Below are positions 1-7,767 of a stretch of DNA of 64,000 bases, in pieces (position 1 is the stretch's first letter; each line of letters opens with the position of its first letter). The notes below the pieces were generated by a model, which saw only the letters and a program-made list of their open reading frames with translations, had not been told where the DNA came from and ran no database searches. The position numbers were made by a program, and so were the translations under genes. The stretch comes from Paenibacillus sp. FSL R5-0623. GTDB taxonomy: Bacteria > Bacillota > Bacilli > Paenibacillales > Paenibacillaceae. Location: the NCBI RefSeq assembly GCF_037974265.1, contig NZ_CP150233.1:2356001-2420000 (forward strand). Reading direction: 5' to 3'.

Positions 1-191
1 ATTTGGGATAACATGAGGAACGGGAGCATGGCAGGGAAGATGATTTTCCACCATATATCCAGACCTTGAATAGAGGCATCAAACGCTTCTTTGGGGGACA
101 TAACTACCGCAATGACCAACATTAAAGCCCCGGTACTTAGGATTATCGTTCGTAACGGGCCAGAATCTCTAACCTCGCTCTGTAATGTCAT
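1..191 (-). CDS. ylbJ: Sporulation integral membrane protein YlbJ (N-terminal part, cut by window edge)
   Basis: The minus strand reads open from an ATG at 189-191 to the window edge, giving 63 codons that begin MTLQSEVRDSG. A hydrophobic segment (TIILSTGALMLVIAVV, about residues 16-31) follows, then GLDIWWKIIFPAMLPF, which I recognise as the start of the YlbJ membrane protein family. YlbJ is a multi-pass protein that B. subtilis needs for normal spore cortex formation. A ribosome site, GAGGTGA, sits six bases before the start. The neighbour ylbL, divergently transcribed, fits the B. subtilis ylb cluster. Only the first membrane-associated part is visible; the remaining several hundred residues lie outside the window. 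Confidence 0.8.
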   Translation of the reverse strand, partial: MTLQSEVRDSGPLRTIILSTGALMLVIAVVMSPKEAFDASIQGLDIWWKIIFPAMLPFLMLSQ

Positions 192-243
192 CGTTTCACC
201 TCATATCAGATAACGCCAATTCGGCATCTGAATCGTTATGGAC

Positions 244-274
244 GGCCGAATGACGCCCGAAGGGCGGTTCGGCC
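244..274. repeat. GC-rich two-tier inverted repeat between ylbJ and ylbL
   Basis: GGCCGAA (244-250) pairs with TTCGGCC (268-274), and inside it CGCCC (254-258) pairs with GGGCG (262-266) around a GAA loop. No T-run follows on either strand, so it is not a standard intrinsic terminator. It lies between two divergent genes. The remaining bases between 192 and 442 show a second weaker repeat (ACAGGC near 284, GCCTGT near 312) and no clear promoter. Confidence 0.55.
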
Positions 275-442
275 TTGACCGGACAGGCTATTGTATACAG
301 CGGCCTATCCGGCCTGTACCATTGTATGCACAAGGACCAGAGTGTTAGACTTGAAAAAAATGATTAAACAAGATGGAATTACGATTGCTGATTAGTGTAG
401 AGTTCAGCTTATATAGAGATACAAAGAACGGAGGCTCATGCG

Positions 443-1483
443 ATGAATCGGATTCGGAAATCTGGCGGATTCAGAGCTTCGATCTTTGTGATCGTGGTGG
501 CTCTGGTCGTCTATGTTGCCGTGTACATGCCAACGCCGTATATCATATATATGCCTGGCAGTGCAGATGAAGTAAAACCAATGGTTACCGTTAAGGGTGG
601 AGACCAGAAAGAACGTGGTGTGTTCATGATGACAACCGTGTCGGCAACATATGCCAATGTGTTTTTGCTTGGAACCTCTCTGTTCAATAAAAATGCTCAA
701 GTGGATAAAAAGGAAGACCGACTGCGCGGCAAAAGCGAAGCGGAATACTCTGCCGAACAGGTGTGGTTCATGAGTGACTCACAGTCCTCTGCAATGGAGG
801 CTGCATATGAGCAGGCTGGTGTGACCTACTCTATTGTACCTGAACATATCTTTGTATTTGGACTGTCCGAAGACCCAAAACCGGAAGGGGATATTGCTCC
901 GGGCGATATTATTCTGGGAGTGAACGGAACAGCTACGCCGGATAATACGGTGCTTTCTGCCCAGTTAAAAGATAAAAAGGTCGGAGATACGGTCGAAATG
1001 CAACTGGAACGTGGTGGGGAGACCATTAGCCGGGACGTGAAACTGATTCAGGTAAAAGACAGTAAAACGGGTGAAGCCCGCCCGGGACTCGGCGTTATGA
1101 TTGGTGCGGTTCAGAAGGTGAAAGCTGAAGACCCGAACAAACAGATCTCTTTCACAGATACTCAGGTTGGTGGTCCGTCTGCCGGCTTGATGTTTACGTT
1201 GGAGATCTATAACCAGTTAACACCTGGAGATCTGACCAAGGGTCATCGAATTGCGGGTACAGGCACCATTACCAAGGACGGTGTGGTGGGTGCCATTGGT
1301 GGTGTAGTGCACAAGATTGTAGCCGCTGACCGAAAAGAAGCCGAGATTTTCTTCGTGCCGAAGGATAACTATAAGGAAGCAGTAGCCAAGGCTGAACAGA
1401 TTGGCACCAAAATGAAACTTGTACCTGTGAGCACGGTGGAAGATGCGCTGGCTTATTTGAAAACCTTGTCCGTGAAATCATAG
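443..1483 (+). CDS. ylbL: PDZ / Lon-type serine protease, SepM-YlbL (DdcP) family
   Basis: This 346-residue membrane-anchored protease has one N-terminal membrane segment (about residues 12-30), a PDZ-like region (about 130-205, with DIAPGDIILGVNGT) and a C-terminal Lon-type catalytic domain. The Ser-Lys dyad is visible as Ser246 in GGPSAG and Lys291 in VVHKIV, 45 residues apart as in the family. In B. subtilis the homologue, also called DdcP, helps remove the division inhibitor YneA after DNA damage; the streptococcal homologue SepM trims competence pheromone. The ATG at 443 follows a GGAGG site. Which substrate it has here cannot be told from sequence. It faces tmcAL convergently, with a terminator between them. 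Confidence 0.9.
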   Translation: MNRIRKSGGFRASIFVIVVALVVYVAVYMPTPYIIYMPGSADEVKPMVTVKGGDQKERGVFMMTTVSATYANVFLLGTSLFNKNAQVDKKEDRLRGKSEAEYSAEQVWFMSDSQSSAMEAAYEQAGVTYSIVPEHIFVFGLSEDPKPEGDIAPGDIILGVNGTATPDNTVLSAQLKDKKVGDTVEMQLERGGETISRDVKLIQVKDSKTGEARPGLGVMIGAVQKVKAEDPNKQISFTDTQVGGPSAGLMFTLEIYNQLTPGDLTKGHRIAGTGTITKDGVVGAIGGVVHKIVAADRKEAEIFFVPKDNYKEAVAKAEQIGTKMKLVPVSTVEDALAYLKTLSVKS

Positions 1484-1616
1484 GTTATCATCGGGCGGGA
1501 AGAGATCGAGCCAACGTTGAACCGAATGGATAAATAACGGATGAATTCGAATAATTGATTACAGTGGAATGAAGTGTGATCAAGAGATTTGAGAAGATCA
1601 ATAGAAGTTAATAAGG

Positions 1617-1667
1617 AAATCCCCTTGTCGCGAGGTGCCTGAGTGGCGCGCAGCAAGGGGATTTTTT
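1617..1667 (+). terminator. Intrinsic terminator after ylbL
   Basis: AAATCCCCTTG (1617-1627) pairs with CAAGGGGATTT (1654-1664), extended inward by TCGCG/CGCG, and is followed by a run of T. It separates ylbL from the convergent tmcAL and may act weakly in the other direction. Confidence 0.85.
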
Positions 1668-1766
1668 AAAATTGAATAGTTGAGTGTCGAATAGTGGATA
1701 TCAATGATCTGTTTGATAATGGAATAAAAAGCTCCATAGAGATGAAGCCTTATGGTCACAAGCGGA

Positions 1767-2999
1767 TTACAGTCTCACAGGCGACTCATAGTAGTCACTG
1801 AACATCTTCCGTGTGTCCCTTTGCTCGCAAGCGAGCCCATACGCAACCTGAGCTTGTATATCCAGTTCAAGTTGATTGTGTGTGAACGTCGACGGTTTCA
1901 GCACAACAGGCAGTGACGCGGTCTTCTTCATTTGTTTAAGCAGGCTCTGCCCTTGAGCATTAAATCCGAGGACTCGGAGATATCCGGGTCCGGCAGCCAA
2001 TTGCTCTGGTGAACACTCGGCTTTGGTGTGATTCAGGAGCAAGTGGGCGAGCATACGCTGGAGTTTGGTGCGTGTGTATCGTTTGGTCTTCATTGCATTC
2101 AGGAGTGTTTCGACTGAAGGCTCCGGGAGCTGAGCGAGTGCACGGCTCAGCCTGTGTTCCAGGCCTTCCGTGACTTCGGCGATGCGTTCCAGCTCGGAGG
2201 CACGGCGGGTGGCCGCGAGGTGCAACAGCGGCTGTGCAAAGCGCTCCCAGTGTATGGGGGCGCGCCCTTCCTGCCATTCGCGATGCAGAATGGCAAGGGT
2301 TGCCGCCGGCACGTATGGCGCGGCGGCGTTGGGTCCGTCCGCCATCAGCAGGCGGCGGACGGCTGTGGCACTGGCGATCGCCCCCGGCCCGGGCGTCGCC
2401 TCATGATACGCGGCACCGGTACGCGCCGCCGTAAAGGGCTGGATCGCGCTGCCAAGTCGTTGCAGCGCGATCAGGTAGTGCAGCCCAAGCGAATTGTTGG
2501 GCTGCTCCAGCAGTGCAGCGGCGTCGTGAGCATCGACGCCGCCGGGCGCCAGCGCCGCCGCCGCGCCTGCGTACGCGGCGGGGTAGCTGGCGCCTTCCCG
2601 CAGGCGGCGCGCGATGTCCTCGCGCATCCCTGCGGGCTCCACAGCCAGCACGCGCGCAATGCGCTGCAGGCTGTCCAGGTCGCCGGACTCGCTGCCAAAG
2701 CAGAGCGAGTCCACAATGCCGGTGCGGTGCAGCAGCGATACCGCACCGAAGGCAAACCACTCTGCCGGTTGGACCGCGTACGCAACCGGCAGTTCAAGCA
2801 CCAGATCGGCGCCTGCGTGCAGCGCCATCTCGGTGCGCGCCCTTTTACCCACGATGGCGGGTTCGCCACGCTGGAGAAAAGGGCCGCTCATGACCGCAAC
2901 AACGGCGTCTGCGCCGCTTAGCCGCCGAGCTTCCTGCAAATGATAAACATGCCCGTTGTGCAAGGGGTTATATTCAACAATGACGCCTACGGCTTTCAT
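1767..2999 (-). CDS. tmcAL: tRNA(Met) cytidine acetate ligase TmcAL (YlbM)
   Basis: This 410-residue protein uses ATP and acetate to make N4-acetylcytidine at the wobble position of elongator tRNA-Met. The nucleotidyltransferase motif GVIVEYNPLHNGH is at the N-terminus and the conserved KTKRYTRTKLQRMLAH segment lies near residue 305. I place the start at the ATG at 2997-2999, eleven bases after AAGGAG; the longer GTG start at 3011 would overlap that ribosome site. Order and opposite strand relative to yceD-rpmF match B. subtilis ylbM. The middle of the gene (about 2150-2850) is strikingly GC-rich and alanine-rich compared with the flanks, while the two ends are ordinary. Confidence 0.9.
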   Translation of the reverse strand: MKAVGVIVEYNPLHNGHVYHLQEARRLSGADAVVAVMSGPFLQRGEPAIVGKRARTEMALHAGADLVLELPVAYAVQPAEWFAFGAVSLLHRTGIVDSLCFGSESGDLDSLQRIARVLAVEPAGMREDIARRLREGASYPAAYAGAAAALAPGGVDAHDAAALLEQPNNSLGLHYLIALQRLGSAIQPFTAARTGAAYHEATPGPGAIASATAVRRLLMADGPNAAAPYVPAATLAILHREWQEGRAPIHWERFAQPLLHLAATRRASELERIAEVTEGLEHRLSRALAQLPEPSVETLLNAMKTKRYTRTKLQRMLAHLLLNHTKAECSPEQLAAGPGYLRVLGFNAQGQSLLKQMKKTASLPVVLKPSTFTHNQLELDIQAQVAYGLACEQRDTRKMFSDYYESPVRL

Positions 3000-3052
3000 G
3001 ATTAGACGCACTCCTTTCGATCGGATAACCGAGTATGTATAACATCCATTCC

Positions 3053-3081
3053 ATCATAGGGGATGTCATGTATTAGATCAA
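3053..3081 (-). promoter_or_regulatory. Candidate sigma-A promoter for tmcAL
   Basis: On the minus strand, TTGATC (3076-3081) and TATGAT (3053-3058) are separated by 17 bp, about 55 bases ahead of the tmcAL start and downstream of the hmp terminator. Confidence 0.5.
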
Positions 3082-3103
3082 ATCATGTAACAATCAAGAC
3101 AAG

Positions 3104-3148
3104 AAAAAGGCACAAATCCAACATCAACGGATGTCAGACTATGTGCCT
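3104..3148 (-). terminator. Intrinsic terminator after hmp
   Basis: On the minus strand AGGCACA (3148-3142) pairs with TGTGCCT (3114-3108), with GACATCC/GGATGT-like inner pairing, and five T follow. It isolates hmp from tmcAL. Confidence 0.75.
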
Positions 3149-3287
3149 GCAAATCTATTGTATAGTACACATTTTGATATTCGGAGAACGACCTCTTCAC
3201 CTTGATAAATCATCATGATAGGATACGTACCCATACAATTATACATTTAGGAAGTTAGGCTAATCACATTTCACAATTTCAGAACGT

Positions 3288-4523
3288 TTAGACACTTTCC
3301 GGTGCGGGAGAAAGACTTGCTTTGGGCCCGAAAAATTCATAATGAATGTTGTCCGCTGCAACACCAAGCGCCTGAAGCTCCGAATACACTGCCCGCATGA
3401 ACGAAACGGGTCCGCACAGATAATAAGTGGAATCCAGTTCATCGATCACTTGACGAAGCCAGGCCGCATCGATATAACCTTCCTTATGAAAATGACTGTT
3501 CGTACGATCAGAACCATCAGGTTGAGTATAACAATAATAAGCTTTAACGCCCTGATTACGTTCGGCCAGACTGTTCACATGATCACGGAAGGCGTGAGAT
3601 TGACCATTCGGACTTGCATGTAAAAATGTAATTGCACGGTTTTCGTTCAAGTTAACCAGCGTATTTAACATGCTGATCATGGGCGTTAGACCGACACCAC
3701 CACTCAGGAGAACAACAGGTCGTTGATTGTCTGCATTCAGCGTGAAGTCGCCAGCAGGAGCGGATATCTCCACCTGACTGCCTTCTTCAATGTGATCGTG
3801 TAGATACGTCGAGATAACTCCGTCAGGGCGCTCTAACACACCTCGTTCACGCTTAACGGAAATGCGATAGTGGGGTTTACCCGGGGCATCTGAAAGGCTA
3901 TACTGACGAATCTGGGTAAATGACTGTGCCTCTGGCTGAATTTTGATGCTGATGTATTGTCCTGGTATAAAACTGGCAATGGACTGACCATCGGCTGGAA
4001 CGAGATAAAAGGACGTGATGACTTCGCTTTCCTGCACTTTCTTGGCAACTTTGAATGTCCGGAATCCTTCCCAGCCACCTGTCTGGTTTTCCGCTTCTGT
4101 GTACATATCCTGTTCGATCCCGATAAAGGCGCCTGCAATGACATTATAGGCTTCGCCCCACGCCGTGATAATTTCATCCGTTGCCGCATCTCCAAGCACA
4201 TCTTTGATGGCTTGAAGCAGATAGGTGCCGACAATCGCATATTGCTCGGGAACGATACCCAGGCTGCGATGTTTATGCGCAACTTGCCGGACGGCAGGCA
4301 GGATGGAGGACAGATTATCGATATGAAGGGCGGCGGTGTACACCATATTGGCGAGGGCGGCTTGCTGCCGGCCCTGTTTCTGATTTGCATGATTGAAAAT
4401 ATTCAGTAGTTCCGGATGAGCTGTGAACATCGTTTCGTAGAAGTGGCGTGTGATCGCTTCGCCGTGGACTTCAAGTACGGGGACTGTAGATTTAATGACT
4501 CTGATTGTGTGCTCACTTAACAT
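3288..4523 (-). CDS. hmp: Flavohaemoglobin / nitric oxide dioxygenase Hmp
   Basis: This 411-residue cytoplasmic enzyme oxidises nitric oxide to nitrate using O2 and NAD(P)H. The N-terminal globin domain carries Tyr29, Gln53 and proximal haem His85 at the same numbers as E. coli Hmp. It is followed by a ferredoxin-reductase-type FAD domain (RQYSLSDAP, about residues 205-213) and an NAD domain (GGVGLTPM near 270). I chose the ATG at 4521-4523 (MLSEHTIRV) because GGGAGGG sits just upstream; a longer open frame adds 17 residues without a ribosome site. A CRP/FNR-type palindrome and a matching -10 element lie upstream, suggesting induction by low oxygen or nitrosative stress. Confidence 0.96.
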   Translation of the reverse strand: MLSEHTIRVIKSTVPVLEVHGEAITRHFYETMFTAHPELLNIFNHANQKQGRQQAALANMVYTAALHIDNLSSILPAVRQVAHKHRSLGIVPEQYAIVGTYLLQAIKDVLGDAATDEIITAWGEAYNVIAGAFIGIEQDMYTEAENQTGGWEGFRTFKVAKKVQESEVITSFYLVPADGQSIASFIPGQYISIKIQPEAQSFTQIRQYSLSDAPGKPHYRISVKRERGVLERPDGVISTYLHDHIEEGSQVEISAPAGDFTLNADNQRPVVLLSGGVGLTPMISMLNTLVNLNENRAITFLHASPNGQSHAFRDHVNSLAERNQGVKAYYCYTQPDGSDRTNSHFHKEGYIDAAWLRQVIDELDSTYYLCGPVSFMRAVYSELQALGVAADNIHYEFFGPKASLSPAPESV

Positions 4524-4602
4524 ATAGTTTCCCTCCCGATATGATATGAAATAGTTGAATAATAAATCGGTCATGGAGCTGATCGTGCCTCGGTTTATAG
4601 CA

Positions 4603-4608
4603 AGTATA
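4603..4608 (-). promoter_or_regulatory. -10 element of the hmp promoter
   Basis: TATACT on the minus strand. Its centre is 32 bp downstream of the centre of the FNR-type palindrome at 4629-4646, the exact geometry of a class II (centred at -41.5) FNR/CRP-activated promoter. No good -35 hexamer is needed or seen. Confidence 0.6.
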
Positions 4609-4628
4609 GATAGGGAACAGGTAGGTCT

Positions 4629-4646
4629 GTGTGATATAGATCACAC
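4629..4646 (-). promoter_or_regulatory. CRP/FNR-family operator upstream of hmp
   Basis: GTGTGA-TATAGA-TCACAC is a perfect 6+6 palindrome matching the TGTGA-N6-TCACA consensus used by Fnr and Crp family regulators. It lies about 106 bp upstream of the hmp start. The regulator itself is not in the window. Confidence 0.7.
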
Positions 4647-4795
4647 TAAACGTTAACGAAATGTGACCGATGTTTGCAAGGAACCACAACTAAAATGACG
4701 ACTTGTAGTTTATCTTGAAGTGAGTCTATAATAGACCAGATGGAGTAAATGGCTGTGTGGTCAGTGTTTTTAAAAAGGGTGTAAAGTTAAAAGTG

Positions 4796-4825
4796 TTGAC
4801 AAACGTCTTGAAAAATCGGTATAAT
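4796..4825 (+). promoter_or_regulatory. Sigma-A promoter for yceD-rpmF
   Basis: TTGACA (4796-4801) and TATAAT (4820-4825) with an 18-bp spacer, both consensus hexamers. The start would lie near 4832, about 150 bp ahead of yceD. Confidence 0.85.
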
Positions 4826-4986
4826 GATTTTTGTTTGTTAAGTCAATTTCATAATACTTTTAACGATGAAGCGTCAGAATACATACAGTCAGGATTTACT
4901 GCTTTACAAAAGAAGGCTTGACCTGTATAACTGTCGTGATACGTTTGATACGAATTATGAAATTGGTTTCGTTTGGAGTGATGGAA

Positions 4987-5493
4987 ATGTTAATGCCATT
5001 TCGCAAAGTGGCTACCAGTGATGGCCCGCTGAAGTTTAACGAACAGTGGGATATCAAGGAACTGGTTTCTAACCGACAAGATATCACAGCCGTTACCCCG
5101 CTGACTGCGGATTTATCTGCAGAATTCAGAGAAGGTGACGTTGTGGATGTTCATGGCAAGCTGACCATAGGAGTGGACATGTTGTGCTCCCGTTGTCTCA
5201 AGCCGATCAATGAACATTTTCATATTGATTTTCATGAGCAATTCAAGCAGGGAAAACAGCCAGAGGGATTACACGAAGACGATGATACGCTCTATGTGGA
5301 TGGAGATAGCGTTGATCTGAAGGGTTATGCCGAGGAAGCTTTTCTGCTGGATCTTCCGTTTATACCGCTATGCAGCGATACATGCAAAGGGTTATGCCCC
5401 AAGTGTGGCCATGAGCTGAACGAAGGTGACTGCGGTTGTGATAACCAGGTTATCGATCCGCGGCTTGCAGGGCTCAAGGATTTTTTTAAATGA
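4987..5493 (+). CDS. yceD: YceD family protein (DUF177, YlbN)
   Basis: This 168-residue DUF177 protein is encoded directly ahead of rpmF, its near-universal position. The family is linked to 23S rRNA accumulation or ribosome assembly, but its biochemistry is unclear. It has four cysteine pairs or near-pairs suitable for metal binding: CSRC (about residues 59-62) and, at the C-terminus, CSDTC, CPKCG and CGC. I prefer the ATG at 4987 (MLMPFRK), eight bases after GGAG; ATGs at 4981 and 4993 are also in frame. A consensus promoter lies 160 bp upstream. Confidence 0.85.
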   Translation: MLMPFRKVATSDGPLKFNEQWDIKELVSNRQDITAVTPLTADLSAEFREGDVVDVHGKLTIGVDMLCSRCLKPINEHFHIDFHEQFKQGKQPEGLHEDDDTLYVDGDSVDLKGYAEEAFLLDLPFIPLCSDTCKGLCPKCGHELNEGDCGCDNQVIDPRLAGLKDFFK

Positions 5494-5526
5494 GCATGAT
5501 TGAAAATCGAACATTGTAACAACGCG

Positions 5527-5639
5527 GTATTTTGCATAAATCAAAAGAGCGACTTTCAATCAGCAAAATATGGATCGAAATGGTTTAGTTCGTCCATATT
5601 TTGTTCCCGTAAGCGTATAGATCGAATTATGCAAAATAC
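5527..5639 (+). repeat. Nested perfect inverted repeats between yceD and rpmF
   Basis: Outer arms GTATTTTGCATAA (5527-5539) and TTATGCAAAATAC (5627-5639) are perfect 13-bp complements. Inner arms CAAAATATGGA (5564-5574) and TCCATATTTTG (5593-5603) are perfect 11-bp complements. No poly-T follows. The element ends about 25 bases before the rpmF ribosome site, so it could fold in the rpmF leader RNA or act as a DNA operator. Confidence 0.7.
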
Positions 5640-5680
5640 TACTACCTGCAAAGGTTGATTTTGATAAGGAGGTGGGAATA

Positions 5681-5854
5681 ATGGCAGTACCTCAACGGAG
5701 AACGTCCAAGACGCGTCGCGACAAACGTCGCACTCACTTTAAATTGGCTGTACCGGGCATGGTGAAATGTGAACAATGTGGCGAACTTAAACTTAGTCAC
5801 CACGTGTGCAAAGTGTGCGGAACGTACAAAGCAAGAGAGATCATCTCTCAATAA
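5681..5854 (+). CDS. rpmF: Large ribosomal subunit protein bL32
   Basis: 57 residues starting [17 protein letters not shown], the invariant L32 N-terminus. Two CxxC pairs (CEQC, CKVC) form the zinc-binding type of L32, separated by the usual short loop with LSHHVC. The ATG at 5681 follows AAGGAGGTG. It is co-transcribed with yceD, but the 187-bp gap between them contains a large nested inverted repeat that could regulate it. The zinc-site cysteines suggest that this is the C+ paralogue; a zinc-free paralogue, if present, is not in the window. Confidence 0.97.
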   Translation: MAVPQRRTSKTRRDKRRTHFKLAVPGMVKCEQCGELKLSHHVCKVCGTYKAREIISQ

Positions 5855-5867
5855 TAGTTGGACATTA

Positions 5868-5903
5868 AGTAGCACTTCATTTCGATGAGGTGCTACTTTT
5901 TTT
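5868..5903 (+). terminator. Intrinsic terminator after rpmF
   Basis: AGTAGCAC (5868-5875) pairs with GTGCTACT (5890-5897), followed by seven T. Confidence 0.9.
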
Positions 5904-5992
5904 GGATTAGAGAGTGGCTATAGAGCGAGTAGGCAGGCATGAAATCCGTGCTTCACAGGGGTGTATTGTTTTTGTTAGGCCAGTCTTTCTTT

Positions 5993-6019
5993 TTGACACG
6001 GGATGAGATATACTATAGT
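5993..6019 (+). promoter_or_regulatory. Promoter of the fapR-plsX-fab operon
   Basis: TTGACA (5993-5998) and TATAGT (6014-6019), spaced 15 bp, immediately upstream of the FapR box. The spacing is short, so the exact -10 is uncertain (TATACT overlaps at 6009). Confidence 0.6.
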
Positions 6020-6036
6020 TTAGTACCAGGTTCTAA
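6020..6036 (+). promoter_or_regulatory. FapR operator
   Basis: TTAGTACCAGGTTCTAA is a 17-bp imperfect inverted repeat (7 of 8 positions symmetric) matching the FapR box. It covers the start region of the operon that encodes FapR itself, so the operon is expected to be autoregulated and de-repressed by malonyl-CoA or malonyl-ACP. Confidence 0.85.
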
Positions 6037-6172
6037 GATTTGACGTTACATATAGATGAACCATAATCCGATTGAGAACGACCCTGGTGACCAGGGATGC
6101 AACTATAGAAGCAACACGAAAGAATGGTTGAACTGGCCGGACGGGACGGTTCCGTAAACGATACAGCGGGGG

Positions 6173-6775
6173 GTGTCAGGCATCGAACGTGTACCGAAGA
6201 GACAGAGGCAACAGCAGTTAACCAAAATGATAGAAGAGAACCCGTTTGTGACGGATCAGGAACTTACACGCCAATTGAAGGTGAGTATTCAGACGATTCG
6301 TCTTGACAGGCTGGAACTTGGAATACCTGAACTTCGGGAGCGGATGAAACTGATGGCAGAGCTCTCGTATGATCAGGTACGCTCGTTGCCCTTGCATGAG
6401 ATTATCGGTGATATTGTGGATCTACAACTGGATAAAAGCGGGATTTCCCTGTTTGAGATTAAGGAAGAACACGTATTTTCCAGAACAGGGATTGCACGTG
6501 GGCACTATGTTTTTGCACAGGCTAACTCCTTGGCTGTAGCCATTATTAATGACGAGATCGCGTTGACTGCATCAGCAGACATTCGCTTTGTTCGTTCGGT
6601 TCATTTGGGAGAGAAATGCATTGCAAAGGCTTATGTGAGATCGATTCCGGGTCAAAAGGGCAAAGCCAAAGTGGAAGTTTTCACTTATGTAGGTGAAGAA
6701 ATGGTGTTTCAAGGCAACTTTGTAATCTACCATTCAGGTGGAGAAGACAGCGGAGAAGGAGGTCATTTGGAATGA
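6173..6775 (+). CDS. fapR: Fatty acid and phospholipid biosynthesis repressor FapR
   Basis: This 200-residue transcription factor represses fatty acid and phospholipid genes until malonyl-CoA binds. The N-terminal winged helix includes VSIQTIRLDRLELGIPELRE (about residues 37-56). The C-terminal hot-dog effector domain carries EEHVFSRTGIARGHYVFAQA and ALTASADIRF, the segments that form the malonyl-CoA pocket. The start is a GTG at 6173 after a G-rich site; it gives a protein about 12 residues longer than B. subtilis FapR. A FapR box lies in its own promoter. The stop overlaps plsX by four bases, indicating translational coupling. Confidence 0.95.
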   Translation: MSGIERVPKRQRQQQLTKMIEENPFVTDQELTRQLKVSIQTIRLDRLELGIPELRERMKLMAELSYDQVRSLPLHEIIGDIVDLQLDKSGISLFEIKEEHVFSRTGIARGHYVFAQANSLAVAIINDEIALTASADIRFVRSVHLGEKCIAKAYVRSIPGQKGKAKVEVFTYVGEEMVFQGNFVIYHSGGEDSGEGGHLE

Positions 6776-7767
6776 AAATCGTCATTGATGCCATGGGAGG
6801 CGACAATGCACCTGCATCAACGGTAGAAGGTGCGATTGCCGCAGCCACGGAATGGGCGGATACACAGATCGTCCTGATCGGCGATGAAGCCAAGCTGGAA
6901 CCTCTTTTGAGTCAGTCAGGGGTGAGACCTGCCAATCTTACGGTCCGGCATGCTTCCGAAGTTATTGGTTCGGATGATGAACCCGTCAAAGCAGTGCGCC
7001 GCAAGAAGGATGCCTCCATGGTGGTCGCAGGCCGCATGCTGAAAGAGGGCGAAGCAGACGCGATGATCTCGGCGGGCAATACTGGAGCGTTGATGACAGC
7101 GGGTTTGCTTGTTGTAGGTCGCATGGAAGGCATTGAACGTCCGGCGCTTGCGCCCATGATTCCAACGATTGATGATGTAGGTGTACTTGCGCTGGATCTG
7201 GGAGCGAATATGGATGCCAAACCGGAGCACCTTGCACAATATGGCCTGATGGGCAGTTTGTATCGTCAAAAAGTACAGGGCATTGAGTCCCCACGAGTGG
7301 GCTTGCTTAATGTAGGAACAGAGCCAGGCAAGGGAAATGAGTTAACCAAACATGCATACCCTTTACTGGAACAACTCCCAATTCGTTTTGTCGGTAATGT
7401 TGAGGCACGTGATGTGCTGACTGGTGCTTGTGATGTGCTTGTATGTGACGGTTTTGCAGGGAATATCCTGCTGAAATCGCTAGAGGGCACAGCAGGTGCC
7501 ATTTTCGCCTTGCTTAAGGAACAATTTTCATCTTCTCTCAAAAGTAAACTGGCTGCAGCTGTACTAATGCCTGAGCTGCGTGGGTTGAAACGAAAGCTGG
7601 ATTATACGGAGCATGGCGGAGCGCCACTCCTCGGTTTGAGCAGACTGGTTGTGAAAAGTCATGGATCTGCTGATGGCAATGCCATCAAAAATGCTGTGCG
7701 CCAAGCTCGGATTGCAGTGCAGAATCAGCTGGTAGAGAGCATATCTAAGGAAATTAGCGGGAAGTGA
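6772..7767 (+). CDS. plsX: Phosphate acyltransferase PlsX
   Basis: This 331-residue peripheral membrane enzyme makes acyl-phosphate from acyl-ACP, supplying PlsY for the first acylation of glycerol-3-phosphate. The N-terminal MKIVIDAMGGDNAP and the central SAGNTGALM and LDLGANMDAKPEHL segments are family hallmarks. It begins inside the fapR stop (ATGA overlap) and ends overlapping the fabH GTG by four bases, so fapR-plsX-fabH are tightly coupled. Confidence 0.97.
   Translation: MKIVIDAMGGDNAPASTVEGAIAAATEWADTQIVLIGDEAKLEPLLSQSGVRPANLTVRHASEVIGSDDEPVKAVRRKKDASMVVAGRMLKEGEADAMISAGNTGALMTAGLLVVGRMEGIERPALAPMIPTIDDVGVLALDLGANMDAKPEHLAQYGLMGSLYRQKVQGIESPRVGLLNVGTEPGKGNELTKHAYPLLEQLPIRFVGNVEARDVLTGACDVLVCDGFAGNILLKSLEGTAGAIFALLKEQFSSSLKSKLAAAVLMPELRGLKRKLDYTEHGGAPLLGLSRLVVKSHGSADGNAIKNAVRQARIAVQNQLVESISKEISGK

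Noticed and set aside
2154..2921. Long plus-strand open frames (up to 255 codons) opposite tmcAL
   Set aside because: They arise from the GC-rich, Ala-rich middle of tmcAL, have no ribosome sites or family resemblance, and are fully antisense to a clear gene.
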